NCBI RefSeq assembly: GCF_022096995.1
Contig: NZ_JACXGQ010000002.1
Location: 124,001 to 188,000, forward strand
Length of the DNA stretch: 64,000 nucleotides
Direction of reading: 5' to 3'
DNA from: Yoonia sp. I 8.24
GTDB taxonomy: Bacteria > Pseudomonadota > Alphaproteobacteria > Rhodobacterales > Rhodobacteraceae
The notes beneath the pieces were generated by a model. The model was given only the letters and a program-made list of their open reading frames with translations. It ran no database searches and was not told the DNA's origin. The position numbers and the translations under genes are program-made. Shown in pieces: positions 9,078 to 17,586 of this stretch. Positions within the stretch are counted from its first letter, which is position 1. Each line of letters opens with the position of its first letter.

Positions 9078-10148
9078 TCAGGAAAAGCGCGCGGGCGAGA
9101 GCGCCGCGACGGCTTCGGCCGGGATTTCGGGCGTTCTGCCCGCAATGGTATCGGCCAAAAGTTGGCTTGCTGCGGGCGATGATTGCATCCCGTAGCCGCC
9201 TTGCCCGGCGCACCAAACAAAGCTGGGGTCGCGCGCATCGGGGCCTAAAACCAATGTCCGGTCGGGTGCAAATGTGCGCATCCCGGCCCAAGACGCAAGT
9301 AATCGGGTCACGGACATCGTGACGTTCTCTTCGAACCGCGCGAGCCCCTCGGCAAGCACCATATCGTCGGCGTATACATCATGTGGGGTCACCAGGTCTT
9401 CGTCCGCCGGGGACACGATCAGCGCGCCTGCGTCTGGCTTTGAATACCAAGTTTCGCCTGCGGCAAACACCATCGGCCACCTGCTGACGTCCGTGCCATC
9501 AGGCGCTGGGATGCGCGCCATTGATCGGCGCAGCGGCGTGAAACCAAGCTGTGTGATCCCGGCCATTACAGCGATTTCGTCGACCCAGCCACCCGCGGCG
9601 TTGATGATCGCCGTTGTGTCATAAGTCTCAGATGCCGTGGTCACTGCCCAGCCGTTGTTGTGGCGGGTAATTGCGGTGACTGCGGCTTTAGTAACGATGT
9701 TCGCGCCATTCGCGCGGGCTGTCCGCGCGAATGTCTGGACCAGTTTGTCGGTGTCGATGTCTTGGGCGCGGTCATCGTAGCCCACTTGGGTAACAACGTC
9801 GCGGTCCAAGATCGGGAAATGTGCGGCGGCTTCATCGATGGTCAGGCGATTAAGCCCCATCTGTGCAAAATCTGCATCAAACGCGGCTTGGTCATTTGCG
9901 GACCCAAGCAACATCAACCCGCGTGGGCTGAGAACATCTGCGTCTTTGTGAAAATCATACGAGGCCGCGTTTAACGCGATGGTCGCAGGCTTGCCGTAGT
10001 TGCGTTCAAACAGTGCCGCCGAGCGACCCGAGGCATGGTAGGCCAGTGCGCTTTCGCTCTCTAAAACCGTGACGCTGCCCAGTTCTGACAGGCGCGCCGC
10101 TGCGGAAATTCCAGCGATACCGCCACCGATTATCAGAAAATCAATCAT
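9078..10148 (-). CDS. FAD-dependent oxidoreductase (DAO/glycine oxidase type)
   Basis: The protein has 356 residues and a Rossmann FAD motif at the N-terminus (IIGGGIAGISAAARL, about 6-20). Its second GG-type segment, GYGMQSSPAASQLLAD near the C-terminus, is typical of D-amino-acid dehydrogenases and glycine oxidases. It would oxidise an amino acid or N-methylated amine to the imine. It overlaps the upstream aldo/keto reductase by 4 bp (ATGA) and is followed 10 nt later by the GNAT gene, so the three are probably co-transcribed. The substrate is unknown. Confidence 0.82.
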   Translation of the reverse strand: MIDFLIIGGGIAGISAAARLSELGSVTVLESESALAYHASGRSAALFERNYGKPATIALNAASYDFHKDADVLSPRGLMLLGSANDQAAFDADFAQMGLNRLTIDEAAAHFPILDRDVVTQVGYDDRAQDIDTDKLVQTFARTARANGANIVTKAAVTAITRHNNGWAVTTASETYDTTAIINAAGGWVDEIAVMAGITQLGFTPLRRSMARIPAPDGTDVSRWPMVFAAGETWYSKPDAGALIVSPADEDLVTPHDVYADDMVLAEGLARFEENVTMSVTRLLASWAGMRTFAPDRTLVLGPDARDPSFVWCAGQGGYGMQSSPAASQLLADTIAGRTPEIPAEAVAALSPARFS

Positions 10149-11077
10149 GCCTCTTCCAATCGGTCAGTTGCGGGGGCGGGTGTAACACTCAGCGCGGTGA
10201 TTTGGTCATAGAGCGCGTCGTCCATGTCATAGCTTTGGGCGGCCAGTGATGGGGCAAGCTGCGTGACGGAACGCGCAGAAATGATCGGGCGCGGGGCCGT
10301 AGGGTGGGTCTTGACCCACGCCACCGCAAGGGTCGCAGGATCAGTGCCCAGATCGGCGGAAAGCGCAGACAGTTCACGTGCGGTGTCATGCATCCATGGC
10401 TGATTGTAGCGGGCTTTATAGCGCGAATCTTCGGTCAAACGCCCGCTGCCACCCGCGGCGTATTTCCCGGTCAGCAAACCGCCGCCAAGTGGTGAGTAAG
10501 GCACAACTGTTATGTCTTGGTCTTGTGCTACCGGGATGATTTCGACCTCGGACTGGCGTTTCACAAGGCTATACATCGGCTGGACCGCGTCAATTTTCGT
10601 GCCAAGCGTTTGGGCGATACCTTGAGCTTTCATAACCTGCCAAGCGGCGTAGTTCGACACGCCGATATAGCGGATCAACCCTTTGGCTTGCAGCTCTGCC
10701 AGCGTACTGAACGTGTCCAAAAGCGCGGTATCAGGATCAAAACGGTGCAGATACAAAAGATCGATGGCATCTTCGTTCAATTGCGCACGGCTACGGTCGA
10801 ATTGTTCAAGTATGTTTTTGCGTCCCGCCCCGCCGACATATCCAACCTTGCTTGCAACAAACAGGTCATCACGGGCTGCTTTGATCATAGGTCCAAGCAG
10901 CGTTTCCGACGCGCCACCTGTATAGCCGACCGCCGTATCAAACTGATTCACGCCAGCAGTACATGCGGCATCAAACATCGCGCGGCTCGCGTCAGCGTCG
11001 GCTGTGCCGCCAAATTGCATCGTACCAAAGGTGAGGTCGGAAACGGGCGTGCCGTTACGGGTCAAAAGCTGTGTCAT
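10145..11077 (-). CDS. Aldo/keto reductase
   Basis: A 310-residue NADPH-dependent reductase with the AKR catalytic set: Asp and Tyr in FDTAVGYTGGASE (about 47-59), Lys in FVASKVGYVGG and His in LLYLHRFDPD. It is a TIM-barrel enzyme that reduces aldehydes or ketones, with unknown substrate. A palindromic repeat (10299-10317) falls inside the coding sequence near the C-terminus and encodes VKTHPT, in a loop that varies among relatives. Translation is coupled to the downstream FAD oxidoreductase by a 4-bp overlap. Confidence 0.85.
   Translation of the reverse strand: MTQLLTRNGTPVSDLTFGTMQFGGTADADASRAMFDAACTAGVNQFDTAVGYTGGASETLLGPMIKAARDDLFVASKVGYVGGAGRKNILEQFDRSRAQLNEDAIDLLYLHRFDPDTALLDTFSTLAELQAKGLIRYIGVSNYAAWQVMKAQGIAQTLGTKIDAVQPMYSLVKRQSEVEIIPVAQDQDITVVPYSPLGGGLLTGKYAAGGSGRLTEDSRYKARYNQPWMHDTARELSALSADLGTDPATLAVAWVKTHPTAPRPIISARSVTQLAPSLAAQSYDMDDALYDQITALSVTPAPATDRLEEA
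10299..10317. repeat. Palindromic repeat, copy 2 (inside the aldo/keto reductase gene)
   Basis: CGTAGGGTGGGTC, TT and GACCCAC resemble the intergenic palindromes at 1838-1865 and 53953-53979. Here only the inner seven pairs are retained and the copy is read through in frame. Confidence 0.5.
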
Positions 11078-11152
11078 GGCCGCACTGTTACACGGCTTTT
11101 GAGCTATGAAAAGTACGCGATTGTACCCGTCACAATTTGTAATTTTGGGACT

Positions 11153-11183
11153 ATCTGGCCTGCCGCACTTTGACAGGCCAGAT
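11153..11183 (-). terminator. Hairpin downstream of the Cys-rich gene
   Basis: A perfect 10-bp stem (ATCTGGCCTG and CAGGCCAGAT) with an 11-nt loop lies immediately after the stop codon at 11189 on the minus strand. There is no strong T-run, so termination is inferred from position and stem strength. Confidence 0.45.
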
Positions 11184-11188
11184 GATTA

Positions 11189-11620
11189 TTAAATATGCGC
11201 CGGGGCGTTGTCGGTGGTCACATAGGTGCATGCATGGCAGGCCGTCGCACCCGTTTGGTCAAACCAACGGCATGTCGCGCGAATTGGGCATGCGGGAAGC
11301 CCGTTTTGGGTAGGCAGATCCATGTTTTCGAGATGCGTCAGCACCCGATCAATCACACCACATCTGCTTCCGGTCCATTGGCTGCATCCCGTCGTGGCAC
11401 AGCCCGATGCAAACCGCATGCGTTGTTCGGGCGGGCCTGCTTGCCGTGCAGCCTCCACGAAATGAGCATCAATTGGCATTGCCGTTCGCAGATGGTTGAC
11501 CCGCCCGTCTTCCCCTTTGACGCCCAGCAATGTGGCTCCCGGTTCGCAACGCGCACTGGGGCAAGTGCGGTCTGCCCCAGTGCTGGTGAGTCCCGGAACG
11601 CCCTTTTCAGGGCACCCCAT
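11189..11620 (-). CDS. Cysteine-rich small protein of unknown function
   Basis: I do not recognise this 143-residue protein. It is unusually rich in Cys: one near the N-terminus (MGCPEKG), a pair in TCPSARC, a pair in SGCATTGC, SRCGV, a pair in ACPIRATC, and two in TACHAC. The paired spacing suggests bound zinc or an iron-sulfur cluster rather than disulfides, because no signal peptide is visible. Its ATG overlaps the stop of the upstream 76-residue gene by 1 bp (TAATG), so the two are translationally coupled and probably work together. A hairpin follows it. Confidence 0.65.
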   Translation of the reverse strand: MGCPEKGVPGLTSTGADRTCPSARCEPGATLLGVKGEDGRVNHLRTAMPIDAHFVEAARQAGPPEQRMRFASGCATTGCSQWTGSRCGVIDRVLTHLENMDLPTQNGLPACPIRATCRWFDQTGATACHACTYVTTDNAPAHI

Positions 11621-11850
11621 TAGAATGCACCCAACCGTTTCCCGATCTCGGCTTCGATATCGCCAAGGCGATCAAGGTCGGGGTGCAGAATAATCCCCCA
11701 CCATTCGCGTGGGAATTTGACTGCAAAAGGTTTGTCATACCCCAGCCGCGCAACGTGTTTTAGCGCGACCGATTGCAGTTCATTCTGGAGTTGAAGTTGG
11801 TCTTCCTTTGACATTGGCATTTCACCAAGGTCGATTGCAAAACGTGCCAT
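11620..11850 (-). CDS. Small conserved-looking protein of unknown function
   Basis: A 76-residue soluble protein (MARFAIDLGEMPMSKEDQLQ at the start) with no recognised motif. The sequence is mixed helix and strand with a Trp pair (PREWWGIIL). A good ribosome site (AAAGGAG) precedes the ATG, and the stop overlaps the start of the Cys-rich gene. The pair is transcribed away from the aldo/keto reductase gene at 12020. Confidence 0.6.
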   Translation of the reverse strand: MARFAIDLGEMPMSKEDQLQLQNELQSVALKHVARLGYDKPFAVKFPREWWGIILHPDLDRLGDIEAEIGKRLGAF

Positions 11851-12019
11851 AAGAACACTCCTTTTTGATTAAAGTTGCCGTCGCTGAAAATAGGATGCGA
11901 CAGGGTGATTGTAGCACACGCAGGGGTTGTTGTGGGGTCGGGTATTCCTGACTACCCCGTTGACATCGGGTTTGGCGCATGGTCGCTTGCGTCGAAATCG
12001 ATGTAGGGGAGGAAAGTCT

Positions 12020-13075
12020 ATGACATATGTACCAGCCGAAAACCGTTATGAAAAAATGGTTTACCGCCGCTGCGGAAACTCTGGCGTGAAACTACCAGCT
12101 ATCTCGCTTGGGCTTTGGCACAATTTTGGCCATGACACCCCCCATGAGACCAAACAGGCGATTTGCCGGACTGCATTTGACAATGGAATCACCCATTTTG
12201 ATTTGGCTAACAATTATGGTCCGCCTCCGGGATCAGCCGAACATGCGTTTGGGTCGATCTTGGCAGAAGATTTTAAAGGCTACCGTGATGAGCTGATCAT
12301 CAGTTCAAAGGCCGGATACGGGATGTGGGCGGGCCCTTATGGCGAATGGGGAAGCCGCAAATATCTGGTGTCATCATGTGATCAGTCGCTTAAGCGGATG
12401 GGGCTTGATTATGTTGATATCTTTTATTCCCATCGGTTTGATCCCGACACGCCGCTCGAAGAAACGATGGGTGCGCTGGATTATATCGTGCGATCAGGTC
12501 GCGCGCTTTATGCGGGGATTTCGTCTTATAATACCGAACGCACCCGCGAAGCCGTCGCGATTTTGAACGATCTAGGCACACCGTGCCTAATCCATCAGCC
12601 ATCCTACAATATGCTGAATCGCTGGGTCGAACGCGATGGTCTGAAAGATACGTTGCAAGATTTGGGCGTCGGATCGATTGCATTTACCCCGCTGGCCCAA
12701 GGTATGCTGACCAAGAAATATCTGGGCGGCATCCCCGATGACAGCCGCGCCAGCCAAGGCAAATCGCTGTTTCCAACGATGCTGACTGACCGTGCGATTG
12801 AAAATATCCGCAAACTGAACGAAATTGCCGAAAATCGCGGCCAGACATTGGCGCAAATGGCGATTGCATGGGTCTTGCGCGGGGGCGGTATCACAACAGC
12901 CCTGATCGGCGCGTCCAAACCTTCCCAAGTAGAGGATTGCGTCGGTGCTGTGGCCAACCTTGACTTCACCCCCGAAGAATTGGCGCTCATTGATCAATAT
13001 GCTGATGAAGAGCAGATCAATCTATGGGCGGCTTCGGCCGAGCAATCCAAGGGTGCGGCAGAGCGCCGAAAGTGA
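12020..13075 (+). CDS. Aldo/keto reductase, L-glyceraldehyde-3-phosphate reductase (YghZ) type
   Basis: The protein has 351 residues from the ATG at 12020, which follows GGGGAGGAAAG. It belongs to the AKR branch that includes YghZ and the K-channel beta subunits: FDLANNYGPPPGSAE with the catalytic Asp and Tyr, ISSKAGYGMWAGPYGEWGS with the Lys, and FYSHRFDPDTP with the His. The family reduces L-glyceraldehyde 3-phosphate and other small aldehydes with NADPH, clearing toxic by-products. It is a single-gene unit, and no regulatory site is obvious upstream. Confidence 0.86.
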   Translation: MTYVPAENRYEKMVYRRCGNSGVKLPAISLGLWHNFGHDTPHETKQAICRTAFDNGITHFDLANNYGPPPGSAEHAFGSILAEDFKGYRDELIISSKAGYGMWAGPYGEWGSRKYLVSSCDQSLKRMGLDYVDIFYSHRFDPDTPLEETMGALDYIVRSGRALYAGISSYNTERTREAVAILNDLGTPCLIHQPSYNMLNRWVERDGLKDTLQDLGVGSIAFTPLAQGMLTKKYLGGIPDDSRASQGKSLFPTMLTDRAIENIRKLNEIAENRGQTLAQMAIAWVLRGGGITTALIGASKPSQVEDCVGAVANLDFTPEELALIDQYADEEQINLWAASAEQSKGAAERRK

Positions 13076-13261
13076 TCTAAGCGCGGTTATGTGCACATAA
13101 TTTCAGCGGTCGTGTTCTCATTAATCAAGGTGCATGTTCGTTGGCGCCACCATGTAAACAATGGCGCTTTGCTTGTAAGAAAAATCGGTCTAAAACAACC
13201 GAATATGCTGGTTTTGGCATAATGTGTGTCGTGTGATCCTTGGTTTGACGGAGAAAATATT

Positions 13262-13855
13262 GTGGACGGATTTCCAGCCGCGAAACCGGGGCAAGTGATC
13301 GGGTTGCTTGGCGGCTCGTTTGATCCGCCGCATGCGGGGCATGTGCACATTACCAAAGCCGCGCTTAAGCGGTTCGGGCTGGATCATGTTTGGTGGCTTG
13401 TTAGCCCGGGCAATCCACTCAAGGAAAACGGGCCTGCGCCATTGGGCGACCGTATCCAAGCCAGCCGCGCGTTGATGCAGCATCCGCGCGTCAAAATTAC
13501 CGGAATCGAATCCAAGCTTGGCACCCGTTACACTGCCCAAACTTTGCACGCGCTGCGCAAACGTTACCCCGGGGTCCGGTTCGTTTGGCTGATGGGCGCA
13601 GATAACCTCGCGCAGTTTCATCGCTGGCAGGATTGGCGTTGGATCATCGAAAATGTGCCCATTGGTGTGATCGCGCGCCCCGGCGATCGGATCGCGGCGC
13701 GCCTGTCGATGGCCGCCAAGGTCTATGCGCAGTCAAAAGTGCCTAGTCGCGCCAGCCATATTATCGGGCGGTTGCCGGCACCTGCGTGGTCATTTGTGAA
13801 TGTGCCGATGTCAGATACGTCATCATCGGCGATCCGTGCGCGTGGGGAATGGTGA
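13262..13855 (+). CDS. nadD: Nicotinate-nucleotide adenylyltransferase
   Basis: NadD joins nicotinate mononucleotide and ATP to form deamido-NAD in NAD synthesis. The nucleotidyltransferase motif [11 protein letters not shown] is at residues 17-27, and the C-terminal SDTSSSAIR gives the ISSTxIR-type signature. I place the start at GTG 13262 (197 residues), 8 nt after GGAG. An upstream GTG at 13226 is possible but has no ribosome site. The stop overlaps the dacB ATG by 1 bp (TGATG), so the two are translationally coupled. Confidence 0.9.
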   Translation: MDGFPAAKPGQVIGLLGGSFDPPHAGHVHITKAALKRFGLDHVWWLVSPGNPLKENGPAPLGDRIQASRALMQHPRVKITGIESKLGTRYTAQTLHALRKRYPGVRFVWLMGADNLAQFHRWQDWRWIIENVPIGVIARPGDRIAARLSMAAKVYAQSKVPSRASHIIGRLPAPAWSFVNVPMSDTSSSAIRARGEW

Positions 13856-15321
13856 TGCATTTGACCCGCCGTGCAATGTTAGTGGGGGCCGCGTCAAGCT
13901 GCGCGACGGCGACATGGGCCGATGCGCCGTCAACGTCGCGCCGCCCCATCGTACGCCCGTTTTCAGACAATATGCTTGTGCCGCTCATCGCGACGTCTGG
14001 GCTAAGCGGTGATGTTGGCGCCGTGCTTGCTGACGCGCAGACTGGCGCCATACTGGAATCCTACGGCGCGGATATGCATCAGCCGCCTGCAAGTGTCGCT
14101 AAAGCATTTACTGCACTATACGCGCTGGAACACCTCGGGCCGCAATATCAGTTTGAGACCGTTGTTTTTGCAGATGGCAGCATTTCTGGTGGCATTTTAG
14201 ATGGTAATTTGATTTTGGCGGGCGGCGGCGATCCGAACCTTGTCACTGATCAGCTGGCTGATCTTGCGCAGCGTTTGCGTGCGGCAGGGATCACCCAAGT
14301 TACCGGCGATTTTTGCGTCTGGGACGATGCCCTAACGAATTTGGATGAAATCGACGACAGCCAGCTTGATCATTTAGGCTACAACCCGACAATCTCGGGT
14401 CTGAATTTGAATTTCAACCGGGTGCATTTTGAGTGGAAACGCGAAGGTGGCGACTATGCAACCTTTATGGATGCGCGCAGCGATAATTATCGCCCGGTGG
14501 TCACGACCTCCCGGATAAGGATCGCGGATCGCGATGACCCGGTGTTCACTTACCGTGACCTTGGGCAGGTTGATCAGTGGACGGTTGCGCGCACTGCGTT
14601 GAACAATGCGGGTTCGCGTTGGTTGCCCGTACGCCACCCGGCGCTCTATGCAGGCGAAGTGTTTGCGACGTTCGCGCGCAGTCACGGCATTCGGCTAAGC
14701 GCGCCAAAGGAAATCGAAGCAATCCCTGCAGACGCAACCCAAGTGGCCGCAATCCAAAGCGAACCTTTGACCGAAATGATGCGCGCGATGATGCGGTATT
14801 CGACAAATATCACGGCCGAGGCCGCGGGATTGGCCGCGACAACCGCGCAGACCGGTCAAAAATGGGGCTTGCGGGCATCGTCTGCACGCATGGCGCGTTG
14901 GGCCGGGCGACGCGCTGGCGGGATTGGCCCGCAGTTTGCGGACCATTCGGGGCTCGGGGATAGCGCGCGTATTACACCTGCGGATATGGCGCAATTTTTG
15001 ACAGCACCTGATGTCGCGCAAACCTTGCACCCGATTATGAAAGACATTCCGGTGCGCGACAATGCGGGTGACGCGATTGCGGCACTGCAAGGCGCTGTGC
15101 AGGCAAAAACGGGCACGTTGAATTTCGTTTCAAACTTGGCGGGCTATTTACGCGCCAAGGATGGACGCCAATTGGCATTCGTCATATTCGCGTCTGATAT
15201 GGCGGCCCGCGAAATCGGCAAGCTTGAAGGTGGTGAACGCCCCACCGGTGCGCGGCGTTGGAACCGCAAAGCACGCGATTTACAGCACCGGCTTTTGCGC
15301 CATTGGACAAGCGGCGTTTAG
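13855..15321 (+). CDS. dacB: D-alanyl-D-alanine carboxypeptidase, PBP4 class
   Basis: A 488-residue periplasmic penicillin-binding protein of the S13 (PBP4/DacB) family that trims or cleaves peptidoglycan peptides. All three active-site motifs are present: SVAK (Ser80, Lys83), STN (Ser316 to Asn318) and KTG (418-420). The long insert between the first two motifs is typical of the class. The N-terminus LTRRAMLVGAASS followed by WADAPS looks like a twin-arginine signal peptide, implying folded export. The start at 13855 overlaps the nadD stop; GTG 13852 and ATG 13849 lie just upstream in the same frame. The 3' end overlaps the convergent TerB-like gene by 4 bp. Confidence 0.88.
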   Translation: MHLTRRAMLVGAASSCATATWADAPSTSRRPIVRPFSDNMLVPLIATSGLSGDVGAVLADAQTGAILESYGADMHQPPASVAKAFTALYALEHLGPQYQFETVVFADGSISGGILDGNLILAGGGDPNLVTDQLADLAQRLRAAGITQVTGDFCVWDDALTNLDEIDDSQLDHLGYNPTISGLNLNFNRVHFEWKREGGDYATFMDARSDNYRPVVTTSRIRIADRDDPVFTYRDLGQVDQWTVARTALNNAGSRWLPVRHPALYAGEVFATFARSHGIRLSAPKEIEAIPADATQVAAIQSEPLTEMMRAMMRYSTNITAEAAGLAATTAQTGQKWGLRASSARMARWAGRRAGGIGPQFADHSGLGDSARITPADMAQFLTAPDVAQTLHPIMKDIPVRDNAGDAIAALQGAVQAKTGTLNFVSNLAGYLRAKDGRQLAFVIFASDMAAREIGKLEGGERPTGARRWNRKARDLQHRLLRHWTSGV

Positions 15322-15737
15322 ATCGTCAGGTGGCGCGCGCGTGCGCCGCGTTCAATGGCGGCGGCATGGAGCCGGTCAAGAGCCAGCTCTTCACGAATTT
15401 CTTCAAGCATACGGCCCTCTTGTTCGTCAATCAGCCCGTCCGCAGCGGCCACATCACAAGACAGCGCATAGGCGGTTTCAAATAGGCGCTCGGGCAGCGC
15501 ATCGCGGATCAGACCAAATAGAGCTTCAAGCCCGTCTTCGGCTTCTAACAGGTCAAACACCATTTTGGACATGCGCGGCAAACGTTCAGGATCGTAACCT
15601 GCAAACACGGGGAGCATGTTAATCGCGTTGCTGATTTTTACCAATTCCGACGTTCGGATGTTTTCATCCGAAGCAGAGACCGCAATCATCAACGCGGCAA
15701 GCGCGTCTTGGGCTGTCATCGGGGCGTCATCGTTCAT
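15318..15737 (-). CDS. TerB-like protein
   Basis: A 139-residue helical protein with the TerB/DjlA-type metal-binding pattern. There are two similar acidic segments: LMIAVSASDENIRTSEL (about 16-32), and SCDVAAADGLIDEQEGRML (about 95-113), where Asp and Glu residues would bind a divalent ion. The family name comes from tellurite resistance, but most stand-alone members have unknown roles, and nothing else in the window suggests a ter operon. The start at 15737 is preceded by AAAGGAAA; a longer in-frame ATG at 15764 is less likely. Confidence 0.75.
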   Translation of the reverse strand: MNDDAPMTAQDALAALMIAVSASDENIRTSELVKISNAINMLPVFAGYDPERLPRMSKMVFDLLEAEDGLEALFGLIRDALPERLFETAYALSCDVAAADGLIDEQEGRMLEEIREELALDRLHAAAIERGARARHLTI

Positions 15738-15846
15738 GCTGTTTCCTTTATCTATGTGACCCATTTATTGACGCAGCCCCCCTGTCGCAATAGGGAGAGC
15801 GCAAACAATGGTGCCACGGGGGCACCGATTAGACATGAGAAATAAT

Positions 15847-17415
15847 ATGACCAATATGATGCGCGACGCGGCGATGACATCCAAGGCTTGGCCCTTTGAA
15901 GAGGCGCGCCGTGTGCTCAAACGGTATGAAAAGAAGGACCCTGAAAAAGGGTATGTGCTGTTTGAAACAGGTTATGGCCCGTCTGGCTTGCCGCATATTG
16001 GAACTTTTGGCGAAGTCGGGCGCACAACGATGGTACGCCGCGCGTTTGAAATGATTTCTGACATCCCGACAAAACTATTGTGCTTCTCGGACGATATGGA
16101 CGGGATGCGTAAAATTCCGGGCAATGTGCCGGACCCTGCAATGTTAGAGCCGTTTATGCAAAAGCCGCTGACCGCCGTGCCTGATCCCTTTGGGACGCAT
16201 GGCAGCTTTGGCGACCATATGAATGCGCGTCTGAATAACTTTTTGGACACCTTCGGGTTCGAATATGAATTCGCCTCTTCGACCGAATATTACCAATCGG
16301 GCAAGATGGACGCGATCCTGCTGAAAGCAGCTGAAAAATACGATGACGTGATGGCGATCATGCTCAAATCTCTGCGCGAAGAACGCCGCCAGACGTATTC
16401 GATCTTTTTGCCGATCAGTCCGACCACGGGGCAGGTGCTTTATGTCCCGATGAAAGAAGTCACCAAGGACGGCAATATCACGTTCACCGATGTGGACGGC
16501 ACTGACGTGACGATGCCCGTGACCGGCGGGAACTGCAAATTGCAGTGGAAACCTGATTTCGGCGCGCGGTGGGCTGCGCTTGGCGTCGATTTTGAGATGT
16601 ACGGCAAGGATCACGCGACGAACACTGCGATCTACGGTGGGATTTGCCGTGCGCTCGGTGGGCGCCCGCCGGAAAACTATACCTATGAATTGTTCCTCGA
16701 TTCCGAAGGCCATAAGATTTCCAAGACATCCGGTAACGGCCTAACGATCGACGAATGGCTGACTTATGCCTCGACCGAGAGCCTGTCGTATTTCATGTAC
16801 CTTAAGCCTAAAACAGCCAAGCGGATGCATTTTGATGTGATCCCAAAGGCGGTAGATGAATATCACCAACAGCTGCGCGCTTATGCCGGTCAAGATGACA
16901 AGGGAAAACTGAACAATCCAGTGTTCCATATCCACGGACAAGACGTACCTGACTCTGATATGGTCGTGCCGTTTGCAATGCTTTTGAACCTCGCTTCTGT
17001 TTCTGGGGCCGAAGACAAAGAGACGCTTTGGGGCTTTATCCAGCGCTATGCGCCCGAGGCATCGGCAGAAAATAACCCGCAGATGGATCAGGCCGCAGGC
17101 TTTGCAGTCAGCTATTACAATGACTTTGTGAAGCCGACCAAGGTCTACCGCACCCCGACAGATCAAGAACGCGCCGCGATGGAAGATATGGTTGCGCGGC
17201 TCAAAGTCTGGGATGGCGGGCTGGACGCCGAAGCCTTGCAAACCATGGTGTTTGCCGTTGGCAAAGAGCATGAGTTTGACCCGCTGCGCAATTGGTTCAC
17301 AGCGCTTTACGAGGTGCTTCTTGGTGCGTCCCAAGGCCCACGTTTTGGTGGGTTTATTGCGCTTTACGGCGTTGAAGAAACCATCAAGCTGATCGAGGCG
17401 CAGCTGAGCGCCTAA
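15847..17415 (+). CDS. lysK: Lysyl-tRNA synthetase, class I
   Basis: This enzyme charges tRNA-Lys in the archaeal-type class I fold, which many alphaproteobacteria use instead of the class II LysS. The protein has about 522 residues from the ATG at 15847. The nucleotide-binding signatures are PHIGT (His50 to Thr53) and KISKTSG (290-296), the family's KMSKS equivalent. Alternative starts at 15808 and 15835 lack family sequence, and the one at 15874 would cut into the conserved N-terminus. No class II lysS is seen in the window. A terminator follows. Confidence 0.93.
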   Translation: MTNMMRDAAMTSKAWPFEEARRVLKRYEKKDPEKGYVLFETGYGPSGLPHIGTFGEVGRTTMVRRAFEMISDIPTKLLCFSDDMDGMRKIPGNVPDPAMLEPFMQKPLTAVPDPFGTHGSFGDHMNARLNNFLDTFGFEYEFASSTEYYQSGKMDAILLKAAEKYDDVMAIMLKSLREERRQTYSIFLPISPTTGQVLYVPMKEVTKDGNITFTDVDGTDVTMPVTGGNCKLQWKPDFGARWAALGVDFEMYGKDHATNTAIYGGICRALGGRPPENYTYELFLDSEGHKISKTSGNGLTIDEWLTYASTESLSYFMYLKPKTAKRMHFDVIPKAVDEYHQQLRAYAGQDDKGKLNNPVFHIHGQDVPDSDMVVPFAMLLNLASVSGAEDKETLWGFIQRYAPEASAENNPQMDQAAGFAVSYYNDFVKPTKVYRTPTDQERAAMEDMVARLKVWDGGLDAEALQTMVFAVGKEHEFDPLRNWFTALYEVLLGASQGPRFGGFIALYGVEETIKLIEAQLSA

Positions 17416-17438
17416 GCTTTATATTATGCTGTTTCCAA

Positions 17439-17463
17439 AGGCCGGGTTCATGCCCGGCCTTTT
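17439..17463 (+). terminator. Rho-independent terminator of lysK
   Basis: AGGCCGGG, a 6-nt loop and CCCGGCCT followed by TTT form a strong stem with a T-run about 25 bp after the lysK stop. Confidence 0.85.
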
Positions 17464-17586
17464 CGCGTTGCGCGCCCCACCGTGACGGTGGTGTCAGAGC
17501 CGCTTTAGCAGTTTCACGTACCTCTTTGGCAGCGGTGCCGCATGACGCGGGACCAATTTGCACGCGCTGCCAGAGAAGGTTTTCCA

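Noticed and set aside
15318..15737. Tellurite-resistance operon
   Set aside because: Only one TerB-like gene is present and no terZ, terD, terC or related genes lie nearby.
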